This document shows, in pieces, positions 45,287-54,442 of a stretch of DNA of 64,000 nt. The stretch is from Roseateles asaccharophilus. Its GTDB lineage: Bacteria; Pseudomonadota; Gammaproteobacteria; Burkholderiales; Burkholderiaceae_C. Each line of letters starts with the position of its first letter. Position 1 is the stretch's first letter. The stretch is taken from assembly GCF_004362405.1 (NCBI RefSeq), contig NZ_SNXE01000003.1:372001-436000 (forward strand). Reading direction: 5' to 3'. The translations under genes and the position numbers were made by a program. Under the pieces are notes generated by a model. The model was not told where the DNA came from, made no database searches, and saw only the letters and a list, made by a program, of their open reading frames with translations.

Positions 45287-47449
45287 ATGTCCGCTGCCGC
45301 CTCCGACACCCCCGCCGCCCCTGCGCCGCCCGCCGCCCCATCAGGCACCAGTGCTCCGCGCGGACGCCCATGGCAAGACGCCTACGAGCTGCTGTCCTCG
45401 ATGCGCTTTGCCATCGCGCTGCTCACCGTGATCTGCATTGCCTCGGTGATCGGCACCGTGGTCAAGCAGCGCGAGCCGCTGAACAACTATGTCAACCAGT
45501 TCGGCCCCTTCTGGGCGGAGCTCTACGGCAAGCTGGACCTCTACACGGTCTACAGCGCCTGGTGGTTCTTGCTGATCCTGGGCTTTCTGGTGCTGTCCAC
45601 CAGCCTGTGCATCGCGCGCAACACGCCCAAGATCCTGGTCGATCTCAAGAGCTACAAGGAAGGGATACGCGAGAGCGCGCTGCAAGCCTTTCATCACAAG
45701 GCCATCGGCCATCTGCCTCAGCCTGCCGAGCAGGCATTGAGCGACGTCTCGGCCCTGCTGGAGGCCGAGGGCTGGAAGGCCAGGGCCCAAATCCGCGACA
45801 AGGGCACCATGGTGGCCGCGCGCAAGGGCGCGGCCAACAAGATCGGCTATCTGGCGGCCCATGGCGCCATCGTGCTCATCTGCCTGGGCGGTTTGCTAGA
45901 CGGTGATCTGTTCGTGCGCGCCCTGATGTGGGCCCAGGGCAAGTCGGCCTACCAGGGCGGCGGCCTGGTCAGCGAGGTCAAGCCCGAGCATCGCCTGGCC
46001 GCCGACAACCCGAGCTTTCGCGGCAATCTGATGGTGCCCGAGGGCGGCCGGGCCGCCACCGCCATCCTCTCCATGCCCGATGGCGTGGTGCTGCAGGAGC
46101 TGCCCTTCGATGTGGAACTCAAGAAGTTCATCGTCGAGTATTACGCCACGGGCATGCCCAAGCTCTTCGCCAGCGAGATCGAGATCCGCGACCACGAGAC
46201 CGGCAAGACCCATGCCGCCACGGTCAAGGTCAATGAGCCCGCCCATCACCGTGGTGTGGCCATCTACCAGAGCAGCTTCGACGACGGCGGCTCCCAGCTG
46301 CGCGTGCGCGCGGTGCCCCTGAGCGGCTCGGCCGCACCCTTCGAGATCGAAGGCGTGGTGGGCGGCGCCACCACCCTGTCCAACGGCGACGAGAAGCTGA
46401 ATCTCGAATTCAGCGGACTGCGGGTGATCAATGTGGAGAACATGGCCGCCCCCACGCCCAGCGGCACCGATGTGCGCAAGGTGGACCTGGTTGCCTCGGT
46501 CCAGGCCCATCTGGGCAGCGGGGCCAAGCCGCGCGGCGACAAGACGCTGCAGAACCTGGGGCCGTCCTTCAGCTACAAGCTGCGCGACGCGGCCGGCCAG
46601 GCCCGCGAGTTCAACAACTACATGGTCCCGGTTGAGCTCGATGGCCAGCGGGTCTTCCTGGCCGGTGTGCGCGACACGCCGGCCGAGGCCTTCCGCTATC
46701 TGCGCATCCCCGTGGACGAGCAGGGCGGCATGGACGGCTGGCTGCAGCTGCGCCAGGGTCTGGCGGACGCCGGCCTGCGCGAGCGCGCCGCACGCCGCTA
46801 TGCCCAGCTGGCCACGCCGGACGACAAGCCGCGGATGGGCCCCCAGCTGCAGGCCACGGCCCTGCGCGCGCTGACCCTGTTTGCCGCCGCCGAACCGTCC
46901 GCGACCGGGACTTCTGGCCCGGATGGCAAACCCCTGGGCGGCTTGCCGGCCCTGTCGCAGTTCATCGAACGCGAGGTCCCCGAGGCCGAACGCAGCCGCG
47001 TGTCCGAGGTGCTGCTGCGCATTCTCAATGGCAGCCTGTTCGAGCTCTACAAGCTGGTGCGCCAGCAGGCCGGCCAAGCGGTACCCGAGGCGGGCAGCAC
47101 CACGCAGGGCTTCATGACCCAGGCCGTCCTGTCGCTTTCGGACAGCATGTTCTACCCGGCGCCGGTGCTGCTGCAGCTGTCGGAGTTCAAGCAGGTTCAG
47201 GCCAGCGTGTTCCAAGTGGCCCGGGCCCCCGGCCAGAGCCTGGTCTATCTCGGCGCCGTGTTGTTGACGATCGGGGTGTTCGCGATGCTATACATCAAGG
47301 AACGCCGGCTGTGGATCTGGCTGGAGCCGGTCCACAATGGCGGCACCCGTGTGCGCATGGCTCTGTCCTGCACCCGGGCCTCGCCCGACACTGATACCGA
47401 GTTCGAGAACCTGAGCAAGGCCTTGTTGAAGGACGCCCGAGCATCATGA
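45287..47449 (+). CDS. resB: cytochrome c biogenesis protein ResB
   Basis: 720 residues. Four transmembrane helices: three in the first 210 residues (LLSSMRFAIALLTVICIASVIGT; AWWFLLILGFLVLST; LAAHGAIVLICLGG) and one near the C-terminus, with a large periplasmic domain between, the ResB/Ccs1 topology. With CcsB it exports haem and ligates it to apocytochromes (system II). The Pro/Ala-rich N-terminus starts at ATG 45287, without a clear Shine-Dalgarno site; a TTG at 45275 is an alternative. It overlaps ccsB by four bases. Confidence 0.93.
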   Translation: MSAAASDTPAAPAPPAAPSGTSAPRGRPWQDAYELLSSMRFAIALLTVICIASVIGTVVKQREPLNNYVNQFGPFWAELYGKLDLYTVYSAWWFLLILGFLVLSTSLCIARNTPKILVDLKSYKEGIRESALQAFHHKAIGHLPQPAEQALSDVSALLEAEGWKARAQIRDKGTMVAARKGAANKIGYLAAHGAIVLICLGGLLDGDLFVRALMWAQGKSAYQGGGLVSEVKPEHRLAADNPSFRGNLMVPEGGRAATAILSMPDGVVLQELPFDVELKKFIVEYYATGMPKLFASEIEIRDHETGKTHAATVKVNEPAHHRGVAIYQSSFDDGGSQLRVRAVPLSGSAAPFEIEGVVGGATTLSNGDEKLNLEFSGLRVINVENMAAPTPSGTDVRKVDLVASVQAHLGSGAKPRGDKTLQNLGPSFSYKLRDAAGQAREFNNYMVPVELDGQRVFLAGVRDTPAEAFRYLRIPVDEQGGMDGWLQLRQGLADAGLRERAARRYAQLATPDDKPRMGPQLQATALRALTLFAAAEPSATGTSGPDGKPLGGLPALSQFIEREVPEAERSRVSEVLLRILNGSLFELYKLVRQQAGQAVPEAGSTTQGFMTQAVLSLSDSMFYPAPVLLQLSEFKQVQASVFQVARAPGQSLVYLGAVLLTIGVFAMLYIKERRLWIWLEPVHNGGTRVRMALSCTRASPDTDTEFENLSKALLKDARAS

Positions 47450-48804
47450 ACACCGCCACCGCAAGCATCACCCTGGGTCGCCAAGGCTATTTCGCCCAGC
47501 GCGACTGGCAAGACTGGGCCTTTGCCCTGCTGGTCCTGGCCAGCGGCCTCTTCGCCTTCTGGCACTACCGCGGCTCCATGAATGGCTATGAAGAGGTCAT
47601 ACTGGCCTGCTCCATGCCCTCCCTGGTCTTGCTGGGCTGGTTCTGGAAGCCGCTGCGCCTGCTCAGCGTGCTGGTCGGCGCCACCAGCATCCTGGCCATC
47701 CAGCTCTACCTGGGCAAGACCGACGACTTCGGTGCCGACCTGGCGGCCGCCGAGCAGGTCTTCCTGCTCAAGTACCTGCTGTCCAGCCAGAGCGCCATCC
47801 TCTGGATGAGCCTGCTCTTCTTCATGAGCACCCTGTTCTACTGGGGCGGTTTCTTCAAGGGTGAAGGCCAGGACAGCGCGGCCGAGGCCATTGGCTCGCG
47901 CCTGGCCTGGGGCGCGGTCTTCATGGCCCTGGTGGGCACCATGGTGCGCTGGTTCGAGAGCCACCAGATCGCCGCCGACATCGGTCATATCCCGGTCAGC
48001 AATCTCTACGAAGTCTTTGTGATGTTCGCCTGGCTGACGGCGCTGATGTACCTGTACTACGAGCAGCGCTTCAAGACGCGCGCGCTGGGCGCCTATGTGA
48101 TGCTGATCATCAGCGCCTCGGTGGCCTTCCTGCTCTGGTACACCGTGGCCCGCGGCGCCCACGAGATCCAGCCCCTGGTGCCGGCCCTGCAGAGCTGGTG
48201 GATGAAGATCCATGTGCCGGCCAACTTCGTGGGCTACGGCACTTTTGCCATGGCCGCCATGGTGGCTCTGGCCTATCTGCTCAAGACCGCCTCGCAGCGC
48301 GCCCTGTTGGTGGGCCTGATCGGCATTCCTGCGGCACTGATCCTGATGATCCTGGCCGTGCGCTTCGGCGCCAGCGGGCTGTCGGCCGAGACGGTATCCG
48401 GCCTGGACGGCTGGGCGCGCAAGATGGGTGGGGTGCTGATCTTCTTCGCCCTGTGCGTGGCCCTGCGCACCAGGCTGACCGCCCGGCTGCCGGCCCTGAC
48501 CCTGCTCGATGACCTGATGTACAAGGCCATCGCCCTGGGCTTTGCCTTCTTTACCATCGCCACCATCCTGGGCGCCTTCTGGGCGGCCGAGGCCTGGGGC
48601 GGCTACTGGAGCTGGGACCCCAAGGAAACCTGGGCCCTCATCGTCTGGCTCAACTATGCGGCCTGGCTGCATATGCGGCTGATGAAGGGGCTGCGCGGTC
48701 AGGTGGCCTCCTGGTGGGCCTTGGTGGGCCTGCTGGTCACCACCTTTGCCTTCCTGGGCGTCAATATGTTCCTCTCGGGCCTGCATTCCTACGGCGAGCT
48801 CTGA
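47446..48804 (+). CDS. ccsB: cytochrome c biogenesis protein CcsB/ResC (CcsA family)
   Basis: 452 residues with about eight membrane helices. The haem-handling tryptophan-rich motif is WGGYWSWDPKETWALIVW, and likely axial histidines occur in WMKIHVPANF and LHMRLMKG. It partners ResB as cytochrome c synthetase. Its start overlaps the resB stop (ATGA). The next gene follows after 17 bases. Confidence 0.94.
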   Translation: MNTATASITLGRQGYFAQRDWQDWAFALLVLASGLFAFWHYRGSMNGYEEVILACSMPSLVLLGWFWKPLRLLSVLVGATSILAIQLYLGKTDDFGADLAAAEQVFLLKYLLSSQSAILWMSLLFFMSTLFYWGGFFKGEGQDSAAEAIGSRLAWGAVFMALVGTMVRWFESHQIAADIGHIPVSNLYEVFVMFAWLTALMYLYYEQRFKTRALGAYVMLIISASVAFLLWYTVARGAHEIQPLVPALQSWWMKIHVPANFVGYGTFAMAAMVALAYLLKTASQRALLVGLIGIPAALILMILAVRFGASGLSAETVSGLDGWARKMGGVLIFFALCVALRTRLTARLPALTLLDDLMYKAIALGFAFFTIATILGAFWAAEAWGGYWSWDPKETWALIVWLNYAAWLHMRLMKGLRGQVASWWALVGLLVTTFAFLGVNMFLSGLHSYGEL

Positions 48805-48821
48805 TCGCGGCGATACGGCTG

Positions 48822-49640
48822 ATGCGCCACTGCCTGCCGTTCCTGCTGCTTGTCCTCGCGCTGCTGCGCCCGGACGTGGCTGCGGCACGGGTGGTGCAGA
48901 TCGCCACCGGCGAGCTGCCGCCCTATGCCACCGAAAGCCGCGCCGACAAGGGGGTGGCGCTGCAGATCGTGCGGCGCGCCTTTGCCCTGGCGGGGCATGA
49001 GGTTCGCTTTCACTTCATGCCCTGGTCGCGGGCCCAGCTGGAGACCAAGGCCGGGCTCTGGGATGCCTCGGCCTACTGGGGCGCCAGCGAGGAACGTCGT
49101 CGCGACTTTCTGCTCAGCGACACCGTGCTGGTGGAACAGTGGCAGCTGGTCTCGCTGCGCACGCTCAAGTTGGAGTGGCAACGGTTGGAGGACCTCGGTG
49201 CCTGGCGCATCGGCGTGATCCGCGACTACACCTACACGCCCGAGTTCTGGCGCCTGGTACAAGCGGGGCGCTTACAGACCGACAACACCACCGATGATCT
49301 GGCCGGCCTGCGCAAGCTGCTGCTGCGCCGCATCGATGTGCTGCCCATCGAGCGCAATGTGGCCTGTGATCTGCTGGCGCGCCACTTCAGCCAGGCCGAG
49401 GCCGCGCAGCTGGCCATCCATCCACGCCTGCTGACCGAGAGCTTTACGACCCACCTGCTGCTGCCGCCCCAGCTGCCACGCAGCCAGACCCTGCTGCAAG
49501 ACTTCAACCGCGGTCTGCGCCAGCTGATCAGCTCCGGCGAGCACGCCCGCATCATGACCAGCGTCAGCTGCCCCCTAGGCTGGGCCCCGCGCCCCGCCTC
49601 GCAAGACCCTGCCGCCACAGGTACACGCCAGACACCGTAA
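48822..49640 (+). CDS. periplasmic substrate-binding protein family 3-like, unknown ligand
   Basis: 272 residues. A Sec signal ([18 protein letters not shown]) is followed by [32 protein letters not shown], the start of a type 2 periplasmic-binding fold; [10 protein letters not shown] and [19 protein letters not shown] continue it. Such stand-alone proteins are common in Burkholderiales and lack transporter partners. The ATG at 48822 gives the signal sequence. Probably cotranscribed with ccsB and perhaps msrP. Confidence 0.8.
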   Translation: MRHCLPFLLLVLALLRPDVAAARVVQIATGELPPYATESRADKGVALQIVRRAFALAGHEVRFHFMPWSRAQLETKAGLWDASAYWGASEERRRDFLLSDTVLVEQWQLVSLRTLKLEWQRLEDLGAWRIGVIRDYTYTPEFWRLVQAGRLQTDNTTDDLAGLRKLLLRRIDVLPIERNVACDLLARHFSQAEAAQLAIHPRLLTESFTTHLLLPPQLPRSQTLLQDFNRGLRQLISSGEHARIMTSVSCPLGWAPRPASQDPAATGTRQTP

Positions 49641-49701
49641 GCTTTTGGCCGCTGGCGCGACTGATGAGTTGCATCAGCCACCCGCCCCAGGAGCTCTCGA
49701 A

Positions 49702-50667
49702 ATGTCCTTCCTCATCCGCAGCCACGATCCCACGCAGCCCAGCCCCAGCGAGATCACCCCGCAGCCGATCTACCGGGGGCGGCGTGAGTGGCTGCAGGGC
49801 CTGGCCGCGGGAGCCGCCCTGGCCGCCTGGCCGGCGCGCGAGGCCCTGGCCCAGACGCGGCTCGCGGCCACACGCAGCGCCCTGCCCGGCGCCCTGACCA
49901 TGGAGAAGCAGACCTCGCGTCAGGACGCCACCAGCTACAACAACTTCTACGAATTCGGCACCGACAAGGCCGACCCCGCCCAGCGCGCCCACACCCTCAG
50001 GACCAGCCCCTGGAGCGTGGCCGTGGAAGGCGAGATCGCCAAACCCGGCGTCTACGATCTGGACAGCCTGCTCAGGCTCGCCCCCATGGAAGAGCGCATC
50101 TATCGCCTGCGCTGCGTGGAGGGCTGGTCCATGGTCATCCCCTGGATCGGCTACTCCCTGGCCGAGCTGATCCGCAAGGTGGAGCCCAACTCCCGCGCCA
50201 AGTATGTGGAGTTCACCACCCTGGCCGACAAGGCGCAGATGCCGGGCCTGCGCTCGGGCGTGCTGGACTGGCCCTATGTGGAAGGGCTGCGCTTGGATGA
50301 AGCCATGCATCCGCTGACCTTGCTGAGCTTCGGCATGTATGGCGAGGTCATGCCCAAGCAGAACGGCGCGCCGCTGCGTCTGGTCGTGCCTTGGAAGTAC
50401 GGTTTCAAGTCCGCCAAGTCCCTGGTGCGAATCCGCTTTGTCGAAAAGCAGCCCATCTCCAGCTGGACCCGCGCCGCGCCCCAGGAGTACGGCTTCTTCT
50501 CCAATGTGAACCCGCAGGTGGATCACCCCCGCTGGAGTCAGGCCACCGAGCGCCGCATCGGTGAGGACGGCTTGTTCGCCAAAAAGCGCCCCACCCTGAT
50601 GTTCAACGGCTACGAGGCCCAGGTGGGTCAGCTCTATGCCGGCATGGACCTGAAAAAGCTGTATTGA
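49702..50667 (+). CDS. msrP: protein-methionine-sulfoxide reductase, molybdenum catalytic subunit
   Basis: 321 residues. Twin arginines (RR, 27-28) in [10 protein letters not shown] and a hydrophobic stretch form a Tat signal. The mature protein has [28 protein letters not shown] with the molybdenum ligand Cys138, and [17 protein letters not shown]. It repairs oxidised methionine in periplasmic proteins with electrons from MsrQ. The ATG at 49702 is preferred over an upstream start lacking a ribosome-binding site. Confidence 0.95.
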   Translation: MSFLIRSHDPTQPSPSEITPQPIYRGRREWLQGLAAGAALAAWPAREALAQTRLAATRSALPGALTMEKQTSRQDATSYNNFYEFGTDKADPAQRAHTLRTSPWSVAVEGEIAKPGVYDLDSLLRLAPMEERIYRLRCVEGWSMVIPWIGYSLAELIRKVEPNSRAKYVEFTTLADKAQMPGLRSGVLDWPYVEGLRLDEAMHPLTLLSFGMYGEVMPKQNGAPLRLVVPWKYGFKSAKSLVRIRFVEKQPISSWTRAAPQEYGFFSNVNPQVDHPRWSQATERRIGEDGLFAKKRPTLMFNGYEAQVGQLYAGMDLKKLY

Positions 50668-50668
50668 G

Positions 50669-51271
50669 GTGCGATTGTCCCCGCTGCTGCGGCACCCGGC
50701 CGCCAAGCCCCTGCTCTTTGCGCTCTGCGCCCTGCCCCTGGCCCAGCTGGTCTGGGGCGCCGCCAACAACAGCCTGGGGGCCAATCCGGCCGAGGCCCTG
50801 ATACGCGGGCTGGGTGACTGGACCCTGAGGCTGCTCTGCCTGAGCCTGGCCATCACCCCGCTGCGCCAGGCCCTGAATCAGCCGCTGCTGGCACGTTTTC
50901 GCCGCATGCTGGGCCTCTGGGCCTTTGCCTACGCCAGCCTGCACCTGCTGGCCTACGCCTGGCTGGACATGGGGCTGGTGCCGGGCGACATCGTCCGGGA
51001 CATCGCCAAGAGACCCTTCATCCTGATGGGCTTCCTGGCATGGGCCCTGATGCTGCCCCTGGCGGCCACCAGCTTCAACCGAGCCATCCGGGCCCTGGGC
51101 GGCGCGCGCTGGCAGGCCCTGCACCGCCTGGTCTATGGGCTGGCCCTGGTCGGCTTGGCCCACTTCATCTGGATGCGCGCCGGCAAGAACGACTTTGCCG
51201 AACCCGCGGTCTATGGTCTGCTGCTCGCCCTGCTGCTGGGCTGGCGTCTGCTCAGGGCCATGCGCCGCTGA
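50669..51271 (+). CDS. msrQ: haem-binding membrane subunit MsrQ
   Basis: About 200 residues with five to six membrane helices. Haem-ligand histidines lie in YASLHLLAY, LHRLVYGLA and LAHFIWM. It passes electrons from the quinone pool or flavin reductase to MsrP. The first possible start is a GTG at 50669, one base after the msrP stop; a TTG at 50675 is better spaced from GAGG at 50666 and may be the real start. No ATG is available nearby. Confidence 0.93.
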   Translation: MRLSPLLRHPAAKPLLFALCALPLAQLVWGAANNSLGANPAEALIRGLGDWTLRLLCLSLAITPLRQALNQPLLARFRRMLGLWAFAYASLHLLAYAWLDMGLVPGDIVRDIAKRPFILMGFLAWALMLPLAATSFNRAIRALGGARWQALHRLVYGLALVGLAHFIWMRAGKNDFAEPAVYGLLLALLLGWRLLRAMRR

Positions 51272-51323
51272 GGGGAAAACCGGCGTCACCCGGGCCGCAA
51301 GCCAGGGTCTTTGCGCCAGCTGA

Positions 51324-51329
51324 GATAAT
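51324..51329 (+). promoter_or_regulatory. -10-like GATAAT upstream of the folM-like gene
   Basis: GATAAT followed by TGCGCC in the 172-base gap between msrQ and the reductase gene. The leader to the ATG at 51444 would be about 107 bases; no riboswitch or strong hairpin was recognised in it. Confidence 0.35.
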
Positions 51330-51443
51330 TGCGCCCTCGCGCTTGTCGGCCCGCCGCGTCGATTCCAGCTCGGCCCGGCGTGTCTAGACCGCGGGGCCCC
51401 GGCTTCGCACCCCCTTACGCCCTCTGCTACCCCAGCCACGCCC

Positions 51444-52220
51444 ATGAACCGCAGCCTCCCTGTTGCCCTGATCACCGGTAGCGCGCGCCGGCTCGGCCGC
51501 GAGATCGCCCTGCACCTGGCCGAGACCGGGGGCTGGACGCTGGCCCTGCACTGCCACCGCTCCCAGGCCGAGGCCCAGGCCCTGGCCGAGGAACTGGCCG
51601 GGCGCGGCGTGCAGGCCGCGGTCTTTGCCGCCGACCTGGCGGACGAGGCCGCCTGCGAGGCCCTGCTGCCCGCCGTCCAGGCCCGCTTCGGCCGGGTGGA
51701 TGCGGTGGTGAACAATGCCTCGCTGTTCGAGTACGACGATGTGGCAGGCTTCAGCCACGCGAATCTGGAGCGCCACTGGCGTGCCAACACCGCGCCGGCC
51801 ATCCTGCTGGCGCGCGCCCTGCACCGCCATCTGGAAGCCGCCGGCCGCCAGGGCTGCGTGGTGAACCTGCTGGACCAGAAGCTCTGGAACCCCAACCCGG
51901 ACTACCTGTCCTACACCCTGTCCAAGGCCGCGCTGGAGTCGGCCCAGACCCTGCTGGCCCAGGCCCTGGCGCCGCGCCTGCGCGTGTGCGGCGTGGCCCC
52001 GGGCGTGACCCTGGCCTCCGGGCCCATGAACGACAGCGAGTTCCAGGCCGCCCACAAGCTCACGCCGCTGCAGCGCTCCTCCACCCCGCAGGACATCGCG
52101 CGCGCCGTGCGCTTCCTGCTGGAGGCCCCGGCCATCACCGGCACCACCTTGCTGGTGGACGGTGGCCAGCATCTGGCCGCGCAGGCGCGCGACGTGATGT
52201 TCCTCACCGGCACGCCCTGA
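51444..52220 (+). CDS. SDR-family reductase, FolM/pteridine reductase-like
   Basis: 258 residues. The cofactor motif is TGSARRLG (11-18), with arginine in the place seen in pteridine reductases and FolM, rather than the plain TGxxxGxG. VVNNASLFEYDD, Tyr157 and Lys161 (YTLSKAA) form the active site, and LVDGGQHL ends the Rossmann fold. FolM reduces dihydromonapterin or dihydrofolate. The following folB-like gene, 38 bases downstream, supports a pterin role. Confidence 0.82.
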   Translation: MNRSLPVALITGSARRLGREIALHLAETGGWTLALHCHRSQAEAQALAEELAGRGVQAAVFAADLADEAACEALLPAVQARFGRVDAVVNNASLFEYDDVAGFSHANLERHWRANTAPAILLARALHRHLEAAGRQGCVVNLLDQKLWNPNPDYLSYTLSKAALESAQTLLAQALAPRLRVCGVAPGVTLASGPMNDSEFQAAHKLTPLQRSSTPQDIARAVRFLLEAPAITGTTLLVDGGQHLAAQARDVMFLTGTP

Positions 52221-52258
52221 ACCGCGCTGCCGCCCCGCCCTCAAGACCTGCCCCTGCC

Positions 52259-52654
52259 ATGCAAAGCTCCCTCGCCCATCCGGCCCTGCTCGCCTGCCGC
52301 CGCCTCTTCCTGCGCAACTACGAGGTCTGGATCAATATCGGCGTGCACGATTTCGAGAAACGCGGCGAGCAGCGCGTGCTGATCAATGTGGACCTCTACA
52401 TCCCCCTGGCCGAGTCCACGCCCACGCAGGACGAGCTCAGCGAGGTGGTGGACTATGACTTCATGCGCCGCTCCATCTCCGAGCGCGTGAGCCAGGGCCA
52501 TATCCATCTGCAGGAGACCCTCTGCGATGACGTGCTCAAGCTGATGCTGGCCCACCCGCGGGTCAAGGCCGCCCGCGTCTCCACCGAAAAGCCCGATGTC
52601 TACCCCGACTGTGAATCCGTCGGGGTCGAGGTCTTTGGCATCAAGGATCTCTGA
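52259..52654 (+). CDS. folB: dihydroneopterin aldolase/epimerase family (FolB/FolX-like)
   Basis: 131 residues. [31 protein letters not shown] carries the conserved glutamate of the aldolase, and [20 protein letters not shown] the catalytic lysine. The fold forms an octamer acting on dihydroneopterin or its triphosphate. The N-terminus is about 15 residues longer than usual. Adjacent to the folM-like reductase, so it could also be FolX; the symbol is given with that reservation. Confidence 0.85.
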   Translation: MQSSLAHPALLACRRLFLRNYEVWINIGVHDFEKRGEQRVLINVDLYIPLAESTPTQDELSEVVDYDFMRRSISERVSQGHIHLQETLCDDVLKLMLAHPRVKAARVSTEKPDVYPDCESVGVEVFGIKDL

Positions 52655-52688
52655 GCCCCCCGCCCCACACACTAGCCGATTGCCCCGC

Positions 52689-53627
52689 ATGGATACCGCC
52701 GACACCTCCCTCCTGGACGCCGAGCGCGCCGCCGCCGAAAAGAAGCAGGCCCACGAGACCAACAAGCTCTCCAAGCGTCTGCACCGCCTGGTGGGCCAGG
52801 CCATCACCGACTTCAACATGATCGAAGACGGCGACAAGGTCATGGTCTGCCTGTCCGGCGGCAAGGACAGCTACTCCCTGCTCGACATCCTGATCAATCT
52901 GCGCCAGCGCGCGCCGATCAAGTTCGACATCGTCGCGGTCAACCTCGATCAGAAGCAGCCCGGCTTCCCGGCCGAGGTGCTGCCCACCTATCTGAAGAGC
53001 ATCGGGGTGGACTTCCATATCGAGACCCAGGACACCTACAGCATCGTCAAAAAGCTGGTGCCCGAGGGCAAAACCACCTGCAGCCTGTGCTCGCGTCTGC
53101 GCCGCGGCATCCTCTACCGCGTGGCGCAGGAACTGGGCGCCACCAAGATTGCTCTGGGCCACCACCGCGACGACATCGTGACCACCCTGCTGCTGAACAT
53201 GTTCTTCGGCAGCCGCATGAAGGGCATGCCGCCCAAGCTGGTCAGCGATGACGGCAAGAACGTGGTGATCCGCCCCCTGGCCTATGTGCGCGAGTCCGAC
53301 CTGGTGAAGTGGGCCGAGCACCGTCAGTTCCCCATCATTCCCTGCAATCTCTGCGGCAGCCAGGAGAACCTGCAGCGCGCCAACGTCAAGGCCATGCTGC
53401 AGGACTGGGACAAGAAGTTCCCGGGCCGGGTCGACAATATGTTCACCGCCATGGGCAATATCGTCACCTCGCACATGATGGACCGCCAACTCTTCCCCTT
53501 CGAGACCATCAAGGCCACGGGCACCCCCGATCCGGACGGCGACATCGCCTTCGACGAGGAAGAGCACTGCGGTCCCGCCGAGCCGGCCACCGGCTCGGTG
53601 ATCAGGCTGATGCGCGAAGAGGACTGA
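52689..53627 (+). CDS. ttcA: tRNA 2-thiocytidine(32) synthetase TtcA
   Basis: 312 residues. PP-loop SGGKDS (56-61), the iron-sulfur cysteines Cys131 and Cys134 (CSLC) and another pair in IPCNLCGSQ, plus GHHRDD, match TtcA. It thiolates C32 of several tRNAs with a [4Fe-4S] cluster. The ATG at 52689 gives the normal N-terminus. It follows folB by 34 bases. Confidence 0.95.
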   Translation: MDTADTSLLDAERAAAEKKQAHETNKLSKRLHRLVGQAITDFNMIEDGDKVMVCLSGGKDSYSLLDILINLRQRAPIKFDIVAVNLDQKQPGFPAEVLPTYLKSIGVDFHIETQDTYSIVKKLVPEGKTTCSLCSRLRRGILYRVAQELGATKIALGHHRDDIVTTLLLNMFFGSRMKGMPPKLVSDDGKNVVIRPLAYVRESDLVKWAEHRQFPIIPCNLCGSQENLQRANVKAMLQDWDKKFPGRVDNMFTAMGNIVTSHMMDRQLFPFETIKATGTPDPDGDIAFDEEEHCGPAEPATGSVIRLMREED

Positions 53628-53665
53628 AGTCCGCCCCAGCCTCCGCAGGGACTTGCAAGGCCGCC

Positions 53666-53694
53666 AGGCCCGGTCAACGCGGGCCTCGCAAAAT
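53666..53694 (+). other. hairpin followed by a -10-like word upstream of the DUF4136 lipoprotein gene
   Basis: AGGCCCG-GTCAACG-CGGGCCT is a seven-base stem (53666-53686) after ttcA; CAAAAT at 53689-53694 follows immediately and may be the -10 of the next gene. There is no T-tract, so termination is uncertain. Confidence 0.35.
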
Positions 53695-53738
53695 CGTTGC
53701 GTGGTATACCTGCAGCAGTGAGCAAGGAGGCACCCCAT

Positions 53739-54380
53739 ATGATCAGCATCTCTCGTCGGCTGGCCCTCACCGGCCTGAGCGCCCTGGCCCTTCTGGGGCT
53801 GTCGGGCTGCGCCGCCCTGAACACCATCACGGCGGACGCACAGAGCTTCGGCAGCTGGCCGGCTGGCCGCCAGGCCGGCAGCTTTGCCTTTGAGCGCCTG
53901 CCCTCGCAGCAGCTCAATGAGCAGCAACAAAGCGAGCTGGAGAGCGCGGCACGCAGCGCCCTGGAAAAGGCCGGCTTCACCGTCGCGGCCGATCCCAAGA
54001 CGGCCGATGTGCTGGTCTCCATCGGTGTGCGCGTCAGCCGCAGCGACAACGCGCCCTGGGATGACCCACTGTGGTGGCGCTGGAACGGCAATTACTTCGC
54101 CTGGCGCTACGGTCCGGCGTGGCGCCCGCACTTCAGCCGCTTCGGCTACCCCTATCCCATCGATCCCATGATGGAGCGGCGCTACGACCGTGCGGTCGCC
54201 CTGCTGCTGCGTGATCGCAAGAGCAACGAGCCGCTGTACGAAGCTCGCGCCAGCAATGACGGCGCCACGGTCGGCAGCCTCAGCCTGTTCGGCGCCCTGT
54301 TCGAGGCCGCCATGGCCGACTTTCCCCAAACCCAGCCCCAGCCCCATCCGGTGAGCGTGCAACTGGGGGGTGGGCAGTAA
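53739..54380 (+). CDS. DUF4136 lipoprotein
   Basis: 213 residues. The signal ends in LLGLSGC, a lipobox with the cysteine at about residue 24. The mature part has the DUF4136 pattern: strand YKTFAFE-type here reading AGSFAFERLP, then LESAARSALEKAGFTVAADPKTADVLVSIGV and an aromatic-rich segment WWRWNGNYFAWRYG. Probably attached to the outer membrane; function unknown. AAGGAGG lies eight bases before the ATG. Confidence 0.88.
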   Translation: MISISRRLALTGLSALALLGLSGCAALNTITADAQSFGSWPAGRQAGSFAFERLPSQQLNEQQQSELESAARSALEKAGFTVAADPKTADVLVSIGVRVSRSDNAPWDDPLWWRWNGNYFAWRYGPAWRPHFSRFGYPYPIDPMMERRYDRAVALLLRDRKSNEPLYEARASNDGATVGSLSLFGALFEAAMADFPQTQPQPHPVSVQLGGGQ

Positions 54381-54402
54381 GAAAAGCGCCGCTATCCAGC
54401 AC

Positions 54403-54409
54403 TGATAAT
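54403..54409 (+). promoter_or_regulatory. glmU promoter -10 element inside a terminator hairpin arm
   Basis: TGATAAT, part of GATAATCGCGGC (54404-54415), the word shared with cobS and coaD. Its last three bases are the foot of the left arm of the hairpin at 54407-54434. Confidence 0.5.
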
Positions 54410-54442
54410 CGCGGCTTCGCAACAAGCCGCGATTTGTCTTTT
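54407..54442 (+). terminator. intrinsic terminator ending at the glmU start codon
   Basis: AATCGCGGCTT-CGCAAC-AAGCCGCGATT, a perfect 11-base stem, followed by TGTCTTTT and then the glmU ATG at 54443. It would stop transcripts from the upstream lipoprotein gene. A transcript from the TGATAAT promoter would begin near 54416, inside the left arm, and so could not form the hairpin. Confidence 0.75.
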
